Under the pieces are notes generated by a model, which saw only the letters and a list, made by a program, of their open reading frames with translations, was not told the origin of the DNA and did no database searches. From contig NZ_WNJO01000001.1 of assembly GCF_009720675.1 (NCBI RefSeq), positions 1 through 64,000 on the forward strand: DNA of 64,000 nucleotides, given 5' to 3'. A program made the position numbers and the translations under genes. How positions within the stretch are numbered: the first letter of the stretch is position 1; the number at the start of each line of letters is the position of its first letter. This stretch comes from Secundilactobacillus folii (GTDB lineage Bacteria > Bacillota > Bacilli > Lactobacillales > Lactobacillaceae). Of the stretch, positions 42,971 to 52,332 are shown piece after piece.

Positions 42971-43822
42971 ATGGCAGAAATAATTGATGGTAAACAATGG
43001 GCTCAGCAACTAAACGTTCAAACGAAAGCGAAAGTTGATGATTTAAAGGCACGTGGTATTTCACCTAAACTTGTAGTAATCATTGTGGGTGGTGATGAAG
43101 CGAGTCAAATTTACGTTCGTAATAAGCATCGAAAGGCTGACAAAATCGGGATCCTGTCAGAAATTAAGCGTCTGCCTGCAGATACTAGTCAAGAGGCCTT
43201 GCTGAGTGTCATCGATGGCTATAATAGGGATTCAAGTATTCACGCTATTTTAGTTCAGTCGCCACTACCAAAACAGATTGATGAAGCGGCTATCACACGG
43301 GCGATTTCACCGGCTAAAGACGTTGACGGGTTTCATCCGGTCAACGTTGGTAAATTGTATACGAATGCCAAACTGAATTTTCCCGTCTCTTGCACCCCTA
43401 AGGGCATCATGACACTGTTACGGGCTGAAAACGTTGAACTTACTGGCGCCAACGCTGTGGTCGTCGGTCGGTCCAATATTGTGGGTCGCCCGATGGCAGC
43501 TTTGTTATTAAATGCAGGTGCTACGGTAACGGTCGTTCACACCCAAACTAAAGGCATGACTGACTATACACGCCAAGCTGATATTTTGGTGGTGGCAACG
43601 GGCATTGCTCACCTGATCAAGGGCAGTGACATCAAACCTGGTGCAACGGTGATCGATGTTGGTATGGATCACGATGCCAACGGTAAACTGACGGGTGATG
43701 TCGATTTTGATAGCGCGTTCAGTGTGGCTGGTAAGCTCACGCCAGTTCCCGGTGGTGTTGGACCCATGACCATTGCGACGTTGATGCAGCAGACTGTTGA
43801 ACTTGCAAAATGGAGTGAATAA
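42971..43822 (+). CDS. folD: Bifunctional methylenetetrahydrofolate dehydrogenase/cyclohydrolase
   Basis: This 283-residue enzyme interconverts 5,10-methylene-, methenyl- and 10-formyl-THF. PKLVVIIVGGDEASQIYVRNKHRKADKIGI holds the conserved Lys; ILVQSPLPKQID and PAKDVDGFHPVN follow; VVVGRSNIVGRPMAALLLNAGATVTVVH is the NAD(P) site. PGGVGPMTIATL closes. The ATG at 42971 gives the normal length; the in-frame upstream start would add 22 foreign residues. It is followed at once by xseA. Confidence 0.96.
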   Translation: MAEIIDGKQWAQQLNVQTKAKVDDLKARGISPKLVVIIVGGDEASQIYVRNKHRKADKIGILSEIKRLPADTSQEALLSVIDGYNRDSSIHAILVQSPLPKQIDEAAITRAISPAKDVDGFHPVNVGKLYTNAKLNFPVSCTPKGIMTLLRAENVELTGANAVVVGRSNIVGRPMAALLLNAGATVTVVHTQTKGMTDYTRQADILVVATGIAHLIKGSDIKPGATVIDVGMDHDANGKLTGDVDFDSAFSVAGKLTPVPGGVGPMTIATLMQQTVELAKWSE

Positions 43823-43823
43823 T

Positions 43824-45173
43824 TTGGAACCTAAGGACTATTTGACTGTCAGCGCGCTGACAAGCTATATCAAACGTAAATTCGACGTGGATCCCTACTT
43901 GGGTAAAGTTTATCTGACTGGCGAAATCTCCAATTTTCGGTTACGGCCGAACGCTCACCAGTATTTTAGCCTCAAAGACGACCACGCTAAAATTAACGCT
44001 ATCATGTTCAAGTCGGCGTTTGCAAAGGTTAAGTTTACCCCTGAAGAGGGGATGAAGGTACTGGTTACGGGACGCATCTCGCTATACGAACCCAGTGGCA
44101 GTTATCAAATCTACGTGGACCACATGGAACCGGATGGCGTTGGTCAATTTTACCAGGCCTATGAACAATTAAAACGTAAGTTGGAACAGGAAGGCGTCTT
44201 TTCCGCCCCTAAAAAGCCCCTGCCACGTTTTCCAAAACAAATTGCCGTTGTGACGAGTCCCAGTGGGGCAGTGATTCGAGACATTATCACGACTACTCGT
44301 CGACGCTATCCAATTGCCCAGATTGTTTTGTTTCCTGCCCTGGTTCAGGGTAATGAAGCAGCCGGTGACATAGTTCGACAGATTCAGCGGGTCAATCAGA
44401 TCGGTAACTTTGATACCCTGATCATCGGTCGTGGCGGTGGTTCAATAGAAGATCTCTGGCCCTTTAATGAAGAGGCCGTCGCCCGAGCCATTTTTGATAG
44501 TCAAATTCCAGTGATTTCTTCTGTTGGCCATGAGACTGATACGACGATTGCTGATTTGGTTGCGGATGTTCGTGCTGCGACCCCAACTGCTGCGGCTGAA
44601 TTAGCTGTGCCGGTTTTAAGTGATGTCCTTTTGGAGATCAATCAGGACCGGGTTCGCTTATTGAATGCTTTTCAAAACGAGCTGGCAATGTATCAGGAAC
44701 GGTTAAAGAAGTTACGCAACACCTATGTATTTCAACAACCCGAACGACTCTATGAAGGCTACAGTCAAAAAGTCGATCAATTGACCAATGCATTGCAGCA
44801 AAATATGACCCATCGCTTGAGCCTTGTGACCACTCAGATTCAAGCCATTGACCAGCGATTACGCATGGCATCCCCGGCGAATCAAATTTCACAGTTAGAG
44901 CAGAGTCGGCGCGACCTAGTTGACCGGTTAAGACGGGCAATGCGACAGGATTACCAGCAGCAAAAACAGCGCGTCACTGAATTAGCGCAGTCCCTAGACT
45001 ACTTAAGTCCTCTTAAAATCATGGGCCGGGGCTATAGTTACGTTACCAGTCATGACAAAGTGATCGCCGATGTTTCGCAACTGCACCCTAAGGACGATGT
45101 GACTATGCACTTAGTCAATGGTCGAGCAGCCGCAACGATTAAATCAATCCAACCAAACGAAAAGGACGAATAA
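43824..45173 (+). CDS. xseA: Exodeoxyribonuclease VII large subunit
   Basis: This 449-residue subunit forms the single-strand nuclease with XseB. An OB-fold at the N-terminus (TGEISNFRLRPNAHQYFSLKD) is followed by the catalytic core with TSPSGAVIRDIITTTRRRYP, IIGRGGGSIEDLWPFNEE and SSVGHETDTTIADLVADVRAATPTAAAE. A long coiled coil (about 270-400) ends it. The TTG start one base after folD follows GGAGTG. It is coupled with xseB. Confidence 0.97.
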   Translation: MEPKDYLTVSALTSYIKRKFDVDPYLGKVYLTGEISNFRLRPNAHQYFSLKDDHAKINAIMFKSAFAKVKFTPEEGMKVLVTGRISLYEPSGSYQIYVDHMEPDGVGQFYQAYEQLKRKLEQEGVFSAPKKPLPRFPKQIAVVTSPSGAVIRDIITTTRRRYPIAQIVLFPALVQGNEAAGDIVRQIQRVNQIGNFDTLIIGRGGGSIEDLWPFNEEAVARAIFDSQIPVISSVGHETDTTIADLVADVRAATPTAAAELAVPVLSDVLLEINQDRVRLLNAFQNELAMYQERLKKLRNTYVFQQPERLYEGYSQKVDQLTNALQQNMTHRLSLVTTQIQAIDQRLRMASPANQISQLEQSRRDLVDRLRRAMRQDYQQQKQRVTELAQSLDYLSPLKIMGRGYSYVTSHDKVIADVSQLHPKDDVTMHLVNGRAAATIKSIQPNEKDE

Positions 45174-45175
45174 TC

Positions 45176-45421
45176 ATGAGTGAAAAACCAACTTTTGAAG
45201 AGAATCTAAACCATCTAGAACAAATTGTGACGGAATTGGAAAAGGGTAATGTACCGCTTGAACAGGCTTTGGAACAATTTAAGCAGGGGGTCGCCTTGAG
45301 CCATGATCTCCAAGTCAAGCTGACAGGAGCCGAAAAAACGCTGGCCAAAATGATGAAAGATGATGACACGACGGAACAGTTTGAAGCCCCAAAGGATGAT
45401 ACAGATGGTAAAGAAGAGTAA
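45176..45421 (+). CDS. xseB: Exodeoxyribonuclease VII small subunit
   Basis: This 81-residue protein is the small subunit. FEENLNHLEQIVTELEKGNVPLEQALEQFKQG is the family's signature. An acidic tail extends it a little. It starts two bases after xseA and overlaps ispA by 17 bases. Confidence 0.96.
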   Translation: MSEKPTFEENLNHLEQIVTELEKGNVPLEQALEQFKQGVALSHDLQVKLTGAEKTLAKMMKDDDTTEQFEAPKDDTDGKEE

Positions 45422-46316
45422 CCTGAAGCAGCAACTTAAACAGTTTGAGGCGACCTACGTGCCACGCATCAACCAAACCCTTCAGCAGCTCAACCACGAC
45501 TGGATCGACCAGCCAATTTTACAGCGAGCGATGATCTATTCGGTAAATGCAGGTGGTAAACGGTTGCGGCCGTTGCTGACGCTTGCTGTTTTGCAAACCT
45601 ATCACGATCAACCCACTGATGGCCAGCTAATGGCAACCAGTGCGTTGGAACTTCTGCATACTTATTCATTGATTCATGATGACCTACCGGCAATGGATAA
45701 TGATGAGCTGCGGCGTGGCTTACCAACTAACCACGTGAAATTTGGTGCTGGTATGGCGACGCTTGCCGGAGATGGTCTTTTGACGCTGGCCTTCGAATGG
45801 TTATGCCATGCTGACTTACCTGCGACCCAACAATTAGCACTTGTTAGCGCTTTGAGTCATGCTGCAGGGCCTGCTGGAATGGTCGCTGGCCAGGCACAGG
45901 ATATTTCTAGTGAGCATCTCCAGCTTAAAATTGAAGAGCTAGCTAAACTTCACCGTCAAAAAACGGGTGCTTTGCTGCACTACGCAGTTGAAGCAGGCTG
46001 CATTATGGCTGAAGTACCAGCGACTGAACGGGTGGCACTACTCCAATTTGCAGATCAGTTTGGTCTGGCCTATCAAATTTATGATGATTTACTGGACGTC
46101 ACAGCAACCGCTGCCGAGTTAGGCAAAAAGACGCATAAGGACGCAAGCGAAGCCAAAAATACCTATCCCGGGTTATTTGGGATCGAAGGCACAAAAACGC
46201 GCCTCAAAGCAGTTGTTGGTCAAGCTGAACAAAGTTTAACTGATCTGGCAAGCAAGACCGGCCATTCTTATCAATTATTATTGTCATTTTGCAGTTATTT
46301 TCAAATTAAGGAATAG
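45405..46316 (+). CDS. ispA: Geranylgeranyl/farnesyl diphosphate synthase
   Basis: This 303-residue prenyltransferase condenses isopentenyl diphosphate with allylic diphosphates, feeding quinone and bactoprenol synthesis. The first aspartate-rich motif is LIHDDLPAMDNDELRRG; the second is YQIYDDLLDVTA. GGKRLRPLLTLAV and AGDGLLTLAFEWL are usual. The ATG at 45405 lies inside xseB with GGATGATAC upstream. Chain length (C15 or C20) cannot be told. Confidence 0.93.
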   Translation: MVKKSNLKQQLKQFEATYVPRINQTLQQLNHDWIDQPILQRAMIYSVNAGGKRLRPLLTLAVLQTYHDQPTDGQLMATSALELLHTYSLIHDDLPAMDNDELRRGLPTNHVKFGAGMATLAGDGLLTLAFEWLCHADLPATQQLALVSALSHAAGPAGMVAGQAQDISSEHLQLKIEELAKLHRQKTGALLHYAVEAGCIMAEVPATERVALLQFADQFGLAYQIYDDLLDVTATAAELGKKTHKDASEAKNTYPGLFGIEGTKTRLKAVVGQAEQSLTDLASKTGHSYQLLLSFCSYFQIKE

Positions 46317-46324
46317 GAGAAATC

Positions 46325-47140
46325 ATGCAGAAACAACGTGTTGATGTCTTATTAGTGACTAAGGGGCTTTTTGAGTCCCGTGAACAAGCTAAACGGGCAG
46401 TTATGGCCGGTGAAGTTCTTGGTGATAACGAGGAGCGGCTCGACAAACCGGGGGTCAAGATCCCCGTGGATACGGATCTACATATTAAGGGTAAGCCACT
46501 GCCATACGTTAGCCGTGGCGGTTTAAAACTGGCCAAGGCACTGAAAGTCTTTCAAATCAGCGTTCAAGATCGTATCGTGCTGGACATTGGGTCTTCGACG
46601 GGTGGTTTTACTGACGTCATGCTTCAAAATGGTGCTAAATTATCTTATGCACTGGATGTGGGCAGCAACCAATTGGTCTGGAAACTGCGTCAGGATCCTC
46701 GTGTGGTGGTGATGGAACATACTAATTTCCGCTACAGCAAACCGGCGGACTTTAGCCAGGGACGGCCAACCTTTTCTTCCATCGACGTTTCGTTTATTTC
46801 CCTTAGCCTGATCCTACCGCCGTTAAAGCAAATCCTGGCCGAAAATGGTGAGGTTGTTGCCCTGATCAAACCGCAGTTTGAGGCCGGTCGGGAGCACGTT
46901 GGCAAACACGGGATCGTCAAGGATCCAAAGATTCATGAAGAAGTGATTCAAAAAGTGATTCAACTCGCCTTAGATAGCGGGTTTAGCCCGCTGCATTTGG
47001 ACTTTTCACCCATCACTGGGGGCGAAGGTAACATCGAGTTTTTGATCCACTTGAAATCAGCTACTGGGACGCCTGCGATTGCCCCAACTATTGATGTAGC
47101 CGAAACTGTCAGTGACGCCCATCGGATATTAACTGCATAA
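46325..47140 (+). CDS. tlyA: TlyA-family rRNA methyltransferase
   Basis: This 271-residue protein has an N-terminal S4 RNA-binding domain (RVDVLLVTKGLFESREQAKRAVMAGEV) and a FtsJ-like methyltransferase with LDIGSSTGGFTDVMLQNGA and DVSFISLSLILPPL. In mycobacteria TlyA 2'-O-methylates 16S and 23S rRNA; older annotations call this hemolysin A. The AGGAG site precedes the ATG. Order ispA-tlyA-argR-recN is conserved. Confidence 0.94.
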   Translation: MQKQRVDVLLVTKGLFESREQAKRAVMAGEVLGDNEERLDKPGVKIPVDTDLHIKGKPLPYVSRGGLKLAKALKVFQISVQDRIVLDIGSSTGGFTDVMLQNGAKLSYALDVGSNQLVWKLRQDPRVVVMEHTNFRYSKPADFSQGRPTFSSIDVSFISLSLILPPLKQILAENGEVVALIKPQFEAGREHVGKHGIVKDPKIHEEVIQKVIQLALDSGFSPLHLDFSPITGGEGNIEFLIHLKSATGTPAIAPTIDVAETVSDAHRILTA

Positions 47141-47215
47141 AATTATCAAATAGCTTTTAAAATATGCCTCTTAGCGGTATTATGTTACTAAATGATATCC
47201 TAAGGAGATGGTAAC

Positions 47216-47668
47216 GTGAAGAAACAGGACAGACAGCGCTTGATACGCCAATTATTGACGACTCAAGACATTGAACGTCAGGAGGATTTTGTTCGCCTGT
47301 TAAAGGAGCAAAATATTTATGTAACTCAGGCTACCATTTCAAGGGATATCAAAGAGATGCAATTGGTGAAAGTGCCGGCCGCTTCTGGCGGTTACCGGTA
47401 TAATATGCCGATTCAAAAGAAATTGGACACTAAAAAGAAATTGAAGCATACTTTGCAAGATGCCTACGTCAGTATCGCGGTTCAGGACAAGGATGTTTTA
47501 ATCAAGGTCCTTCCAGGTAACGGTCCCGCCATCTCGACTCTGATCGACCAAATGAAGTACGATTACGTTTTTGGGACGATTGGTGATGACCAAACGGTGC
47601 TGGCAATCTGTAAAGATGCGGAGGGCGCGTTGCAGCTGCAGGAAACCATTGAAGAACTATTAAATTAA
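47216..47668 (+). CDS. argR: Arginine repressor ArgR/AhrC
   Basis: This 150-residue regulator represses arginine synthesis and activates its catabolism. The N-terminal winged helix contains NIYVTQATISRDIKEMQLVKVP. The C-terminal hexamerisation domain binds arginine with GNGPAISTLIDQMKYDYVFGTIGDDQTVL. The GTG start follows AAGGAGATGG. Position before recN is conserved in Firmicutes. A terminator follows. Confidence 0.96.
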   Translation: MKKQDRQRLIRQLLTTQDIERQEDFVRLLKEQNIYVTQATISRDIKEMQLVKVPAASGGYRYNMPIQKKLDTKKKLKHTLQDAYVSIAVQDKDVLIKVLPGNGPAISTLIDQMKYDYVFGTIGDDQTVLAICKDAEGALQLQETIEELLN

Positions 47669-47672
47669 GGCG

Positions 47673-47713
47673 CGAGTTAGACTTGAGTTAAACTTCTGGT
47701 CTAGCTCGTTTTT
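47673..47713 (+). terminator. Terminator between argR and recN
   Basis: CGAGTTAGAC (47673-47682) pairs with GTCTAGCTCG (47699-47708) with one G-U pair and is followed by five T. A TATAAT at 47725-47730 just after it is a likely -10 for recN. Confidence 0.82.
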
Positions 47714-47760
47714 GAGTTATCGGTTATAATTAGCCTAGACAAATTACAGGGGGTAAAACG

Positions 47761-49473
47761 GTGCTACAAGAACTTTCAATCAAAAATTTTGCAATCATTG
47801 CTAGCTTGGATGTTGAATTCGAGGAAGGCATGACCGTTTTGACTGGTGAGACCGGTGCTGGTAAGTCAATCATTATCGACGCGGTTGGTTTGCTAGCAGG
47901 CGGTCGCGGTTCGCAGCACTTTGTCCGAACGGGTGCTGACAAAGCAGTCATTCAGGGCGCATTTGTATTTCCCAAAAACGGTCAGACCTACCAGCAACTG
48001 GATGACCTTGGTATCGACCACGATGACGGAACCGTTATTTTACAACGTGAAATTTACCGGAGTGGACGCAATATTTGCCGAATCAACGGGATGTTGGTCA
48101 ACACGTCGACTCTGAAACAGTTGGGCGAGACGATTGTTGATATTCATGGTCAAAATGAACATCAAGAGCTCATGCAACCAGATAAGCATTTACGCCTGCT
48201 AGACGAATTTGGCGGCACGCCACTCCAAAAAATCAAGCAACAGTATCAGACAACTTATCAAGATTATCAGCGTCTGCACCATTCAATGGTTTCGCGAAAT
48301 ACACACCAAAAAGAATGGGCCCAACGTTTAGACATGCTGCGGTTTCAAGTCAAAGAAATTGAAGATGCTCAACTGCAACCAGATGAAGAAAATTCGTTGA
48401 CCCAGCAGCGCGATCGATTGATGAATTACCAAAAGATCAATACCGCTTTGCAGGAGGGCTTTTTGGCTCTAAACGGTGATGAAGAAGCCACTGGGGCACT
48501 CGATTTAAGCGGTGAGGCGATGAATTCGCTGTCGACAATTGCTGACTTAGACCCCGCTTTTAAGCAGTTGTTTGAATCACTGCAATCGGCTTACTATGCC
48601 TTACAAGACGCGTCTGGAGAGCTATCAAAGCAGGTGGACTTGCTGGAATATGACGATAATAAGCTGGATGAGATCGAACAACGTTTAAATGTCATTCATC
48701 AGCTCAAACGCAAGTACGGTGATTCTGAGCAGCAGATTTTGACCTATTTAGATAGAATTAAAAAAGAGTTGACAGACATGGAAGCCGCCGAAATTGACGA
48801 AGGTGACCTGGATGAACAACTGGATCAAAAGCAGCAGCAATTGGTCAAATACGGGCAAAAGCTATCTGCAAAACGCCATCAAGTGGCTACTAAGCTCGAA
48901 GCTGCCATTAAGTCGGAATTAAAGGATCTTTACATGGCAAAAACGGTCTTTCAAGTTCGATTTAAAGAAGTCTCAGCAGATCAGTTTTTTGCGACTGGAA
49001 TGGATGACGTGGAGTTTTACATTCAGCCTAATCCAGGTGAAGAGATTCGGCCGTTGGCTAAGATCGCCTCTGGTGGTGAGTTATCACGATTGATGCTGGC
49101 ACTTAAAACGATTTTCTCTCAGTCGCAGGGTGTAACGTCGATTATTTTCGATGAAGTGGATACTGGGGTATCCGGCCGGGTCGCCCAGGCAATTGCTGAA
49201 AAAATCAGTGGCATTGCCAATAACTCCCAAGTGCTTTGCATCACGCATTTACCACAGGTGGCCGCCATGAGTGATCACCACTACTTCATAGCTAAAGAGA
49301 TCAAGGGCAACCGGACCGAAACGCACATTGCCCGCCTGGATCGGCCAGCTCGGGTCAAAGAGCTAGCACGGATGTTGGCCGGGACGACGGTCACGGAATT
49401 AACACTCGACCACGCTAAAGAATTATTGGATATGGCAGTTGACGAAAAAAAACAACGGGTAAAAAGCAAATAA
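47761..49473 (+). CDS. recN: DNA repair protein RecN
   Basis: This 570-residue SMC-like protein acts early in double-strand break repair. The Walker A LTGETGAGKSIIIDAV is near residue 30; a coiled coil spans about 150-400; the signature ASGGELSRLMLALK and Walker B IIFDEVDTGVSG follow; the His switch is in CITHLPQVAA. GTG at 47761 with AGGGGG upstream is the start. Length is normal. Confidence 0.97.
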   Translation: MLQELSIKNFAIIASLDVEFEEGMTVLTGETGAGKSIIIDAVGLLAGGRGSQHFVRTGADKAVIQGAFVFPKNGQTYQQLDDLGIDHDDGTVILQREIYRSGRNICRINGMLVNTSTLKQLGETIVDIHGQNEHQELMQPDKHLRLLDEFGGTPLQKIKQQYQTTYQDYQRLHHSMVSRNTHQKEWAQRLDMLRFQVKEIEDAQLQPDEENSLTQQRDRLMNYQKINTALQEGFLALNGDEEATGALDLSGEAMNSLSTIADLDPAFKQLFESLQSAYYALQDASGELSKQVDLLEYDDNKLDEIEQRLNVIHQLKRKYGDSEQQILTYLDRIKKELTDMEAAEIDEGDLDEQLDQKQQQLVKYGQKLSAKRHQVATKLEAAIKSELKDLYMAKTVFQVRFKEVSADQFFATGMDDVEFYIQPNPGEEIRPLAKIASGGELSRLMLALKTIFSQSQGVTSIIFDEVDTGVSGRVAQAIAEKISGIANNSQVLCITHLPQVAAMSDHHYFIAKEIKGNRTETHIARLDRPARVKELARMLAGTTVTELTLDHAKELLDMAVDEKKQRVKSK

Positions 49474-49481
49474 TTACTAAC

Positions 49482-49531
49482 GGGGCTCTCAAGATCAGTG
49501 CAAAGCAATCGCGTTAGATTTTGAGAACCCC
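49482..49531 (+). terminator. Hairpin after recN
   Basis: GGGGCTCTCAA (49482-49492) pairs with TTGAGAACCCC (49521-49531) with one G-U pair. No T run follows, so it may be only a weak terminator or an mRNA-stabilising stem. Confidence 0.5.
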
Positions 49532-49589
49532 TTAGTGTTGACAATTTTACGGTCACTTTCAAAGGCTGCTGGGATTAAACACAAAAAAA

Positions 49590-49623
49590 CTAGTTCGATG
49601 GGCGGATAGGCGCATCAAACTAG
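49590..49623 (-). terminator. Terminator of the minus-strand 108-residue gene
   Basis: CTAGTTCGATG and CATCAAACTAG are inverted repeats; on the minus strand the stem runs directly into seven T. Confidence 0.8.
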
Positions 49624-49654
49624 CAAGTGGCTTTTTTAAAATGATGACTTCAAT

Positions 49655-49981
49655 TTAGCGGTAATCGTTACGTTCAATAAATTTAATTTGAGGAGTGTGA
49701 ACTAATTGGGTGATCTTTTGATCAGCCACGCTCACCAGGAAAGTATCTTTTGGCCCCTTGGTTAAATATCCTGCCATCGTAGCGTCTTCGCCATCCTCAT
49801 TTGAATTGGTATTAAGATGTAGCGTGACATTGTAATGACGGTTCAATGCTTGTGTTAAGAAATAATCGAGTTGACTGTCAGGCATTTGTAATGGATCAAG
49901 GGGATCTAAATCTAAAAATTGACGGTAACGGTCATTAATTTGTGATGAAATTTTTCTAATTGCGGAGACTTGGTTTGACAT
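49655..49981 (-). CDS. Small soluble protein of unknown function
   Basis: This 108-residue protein starts MSNQVSAIRKISSQINDRYRQ and ends HTPQIKFIERNDYR. The second half looks like a small beta-rich domain (ATMAGYLTKGPKDTFLVSVAD), loosely recalling the end of YolD-like proteins, but the similarity is weak. GAGGTGATAA precedes the ATG and a strong terminator follows, so it is a real single gene between recN and gmk. The family is not recognised. Confidence 0.75.
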   Translation of the reverse strand: MSNQVSAIRKISSQINDRYRQFLDLDPLDPLQMPDSQLDYFLTQALNRHYNVTLHLNTNSNEDGEDATMAGYLTKGPKDTFLVSVADQKITQLVHTPQIKFIERNDYR

Positions 49982-50081
49982 TTTTATCACCTCGAACATT
50001 TGTTTGCATTTATTATTATACGAACCTATGTTTGATTTTGCAAGCTGAAAATGATTAATTTTATTATTTATCATCTATAAC

Positions 50082-50111
50082 TTGTCAAATCGTTGCGTGA
50101 CGTGCGATAAT
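50082..50111 (+). promoter_or_regulatory. Promoter of gmk-rpoZ
   Basis: TTGTCA at 50082-50087 and GATAAT at 50106-50111 are 18 bases apart with an extended TG. The start codon of gmk is about 45 bases downstream. Confidence 0.65.
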
Positions 50112-50155
50112 GGGTCTTATTATCACGCCGAAAATATGTAAGGGGATCTCATGTA

Positions 50156-50776
50156 ATGACAAAAAGAGGTATGTTGATTGTGCTTTCCGGTCCTTCTGGT
50201 GTTGGCAAAGGAACCGTTCGTAAGGCCCTCTTTGACGAACCGGATACTGACTTTCAGTACTCCATTTCAATGACTACGCGTAAGCCACGTGAGGGTGAAA
50301 AAAATGGGGTCGACTATTTCTTCGTTTCGAAGCATCAGTTTGAAGAGAACATTAAGAATGGTGAAATGCTGGAATATGCCAAATACGTTGACAACTACTA
50401 TGGCACGCCATTAAAATATGTTAATGAGACCTTGGATTCAGGCAAGGACGTTTTTTTGGAGATCGAAGTCAACGGAGCGATGCAGGTTCGGGCTAACTGT
50501 CCCGACGCCGTTTTCGTTTTCCTGACACCGCCTGACCTGATGGAATTGAAACACCGTTTGATTAATCGTGGTACTGAAGAGATGAGCGTTATTAATGCGC
50601 GAATCAAGAAAGCGGTTGGAGAGATCAAGATGATGCGCAACTACGATTATGCGGTCGTCAATGATGAAGTCGACAGCGCCGTTGCCCGTATTCGGACGAT
50701 TATTCGTTCGGAAAGATTGCGGGTCTCACGGGTAATGCCAGACTATGAACAGATGCTATTAGAGGGAGACGAATAA
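50156..50776 (+). CDS. gmk: Guanylate kinase
   Basis: This 206-residue enzyme phosphorylates GMP to [20 protein letters not shown] is the P-loop; [21 protein letters not shown] binds [18 protein letters not shown] follows. Control of GTP also links it to (p)ppGpp physiology in Firmicutes. The AGGGG site precedes the ATG. It is one base apart from rpoZ. Confidence 0.97.
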   Translation: MTKRGMLIVLSGPSGVGKGTVRKALFDEPDTDFQYSISMTTRKPREGEKNGVDYFFVSKHQFEENIKNGEMLEYAKYVDNYYGTPLKYVNETLDSGKDVFLEIEVNGAMQVRANCPDAVFVFLTPPDLMELKHRLINRGTEEMSVINARIKKAVGEIKMMRNYDYAVVNDEVDSAVARIRTIIRSERLRVSRVMPDYEQMLLEGDE

Positions 50777-50777
50777 A

Positions 50778-50990
50778 ATGTTATTATACCCATCAGTTGA
50801 TAAGTTACTAGAACGTGTGGATTCCCGTTATTCGCTGATCATGCTTGCCAGCAAGCGAGCTCACGAATTGGATGCCGGCGCTAAGCCGCTGCTTGATTCG
50901 TATGAGTCACCTAAAACTATCGGCCGAGCACTTGAAGAAATTGCTGCCGGTAAGGTGATTATAGACCCAGATGAAGAAGATCACGACTAA
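50778..50990 (+). CDS. rpoZ: RNA polymerase omega subunit
   Basis: This 70-residue subunit supports assembly of the beta-prime subunit. [28 protein letters not shown] is the family's core. GAGGGAG precedes the ATG. gmk-rpoZ is a conserved pair. A terminator hairpin follows. Confidence 0.96.
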   Translation: MLLYPSVDKLLERVDSRYSLIMLASKRAHELDAGAKPLLDSYESPKTIGRALEEIAAGKVIIDPDEEDHD

Positions 50991-51010
50991 TTTGAATCAT
51001 TGTCATATTT

Positions 51011-51054
51011 AAACCGCTGTTTTAACCCCGTGGTTCGGGTTGGAACGGCGGTTT
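51011..51054 (+). terminator. Terminator after rpoZ
   Basis: AAACCGCTGTT...AACCC pairs with GGGTT...AACGGCGGTTT, followed by a T-rich tail. A TACAAT -10 with an extended TG for coaBC lies at 51082-51087. Confidence 0.85.
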
Positions 51055-51122
51055 GTTTGTGCAAGGGCAGACGGACTCTGGTACAATTAAGGGTAATTAA
51101 TTAACCAATGGGGGCACTGAAA

Positions 51123-52331
51123 ATGAGTGAACAACACGTCGCATTATACGTAACGGGTAGTATTGCGGTTTATAAATCCTTGACGCTAACAAGGCTGCTG
51201 GTTAAAAGTGGTGCCTCTGTAAGAGTTGTGATGACAAAAGCCGCCACAGATTTCGTTACACCGCTGAGCTTTCAAGTGCTGTCAAAAAATGCCGTAGCTA
51301 CGGATATGTTTGCGGGCACGAATGTCAAAGCCGTGGATCACGTTGAACTGGCTGACTGGACCGACTTGGCTGTTGTCGCGCCTGCCAGCGCAAACTTGAT
51401 CGGTAAGTTGGCTAACGGGATTGCGGATGACATGGCTAGTCTGACACTGATGGCAACTACCGCACCTAAATTGGTCGTGCCAGCGATGAATCAGCACATG
51501 TTAGATAGTGCAGCAATGAAGCGTAATTTGGCGACACTATCTGAGGATGGCGTAAAAATCATGGCGCCAGCCACCGGTTTTCTCGCTGAGGGTTACACTG
51601 GCCGTGGACGAATGCCAGAACCGCAAGCCATCATGAACATGATTACCGATTTAACGCCGCATAACACACCGTTAACTGGCAAGCGGGTCATTGTGACCGC
51701 TGGCGGAACGCGTGAACGTATCGACCCAGTACGCTTTATTACTAATGATTCATCGGGTAAAATGGGTTACGCGATTGCGCGCGAGATGCAGTCGCGCGGA
51801 GCTGTCGTTACTTTAATCAGTGCACCCACTAAATTAACGCCGCCAACGGGAGTTAAACTGGTTTCCGTCCGTTCTACCGAAGATTTAGCAAAGGCCGTCA
51901 CAACAGCCTTTAAGACGAGTGATATTTTGGTCATGGCAGCCGCAGTAGCCGATTTTAAACCGGTTAATAGCGTGGATCAAAAGATTAAAAAATCCGCTGA
52001 TAATGACCATCTGACATTAGAATTAACAAAGACCCCAGACATTTTAAAAGACGTGGCTAAGCTCAAGCGTCCGGGGCAAATGACAATTGGGTTTGCGGCG
52101 GAGACCCAAAATTTGCTTGATAATGCCAATCAGAAATTAACGAGTAAGCAACTCGATCTGTTAGTTGCAAATGACGTCTCTAAACCGGGTGTCGGCTTTA
52201 ATGGCGACACCAATCAAGTCACTATTCTGCAACCAGATCACGCACCAATTAAAACTGCACTGGCTGATAAACAGACCATCGCTCAACAAGTGGTCGATCA
52301 GATCAGTCAACGAGTACAAAGAGAGGGATAG
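51123..52331 (+). CDS. coaBC: Bifunctional phosphopantothenoylcysteine decarboxylase/ligase
   Basis: This 402-residue protein carries out two steps of coenzyme A synthesis. The N-terminal flavoprotein CoaC (to about 185) has YVTGSIAVYKSLTL, the APASANLIGKLANGIADD loop and PAMNQHML. The CoaB ligase has VIVTAGGTRERIDPVRFITNDSSGKMG and ANDVS. The ATG at 51123 follows GGGGGC at normal spacing. It precedes priA as in Bacillus. Confidence 0.96.
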   Translation: MSEQHVALYVTGSIAVYKSLTLTRLLVKSGASVRVVMTKAATDFVTPLSFQVLSKNAVATDMFAGTNVKAVDHVELADWTDLAVVAPASANLIGKLANGIADDMASLTLMATTAPKLVVPAMNQHMLDSAAMKRNLATLSEDGVKIMAPATGFLAEGYTGRGRMPEPQAIMNMITDLTPHNTPLTGKRVIVTAGGTRERIDPVRFITNDSSGKMGYAIAREMQSRGAVVTLISAPTKLTPPTGVKLVSVRSTEDLAKAVTTAFKTSDILVMAAAVADFKPVNSVDQKIKKSADNDHLTLELTKTPDILKDVAKLKRPGQMTIGFAAETQNLLDNANQKLTSKQLDLLVANDVSKPGVGFNGDTNQVTILQPDHAPIKTALADKQTIAQQVVDQISQRVQREG

Positions 52332-52332
52332 T

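Noticed and set aside
52165-52332. Longer start of priA inside coaBC
   Set aside because: The extra 56 residues are the coaBC sequence read in another frame and are foreign to PriA; the ATG at 52333 has the right place and length.
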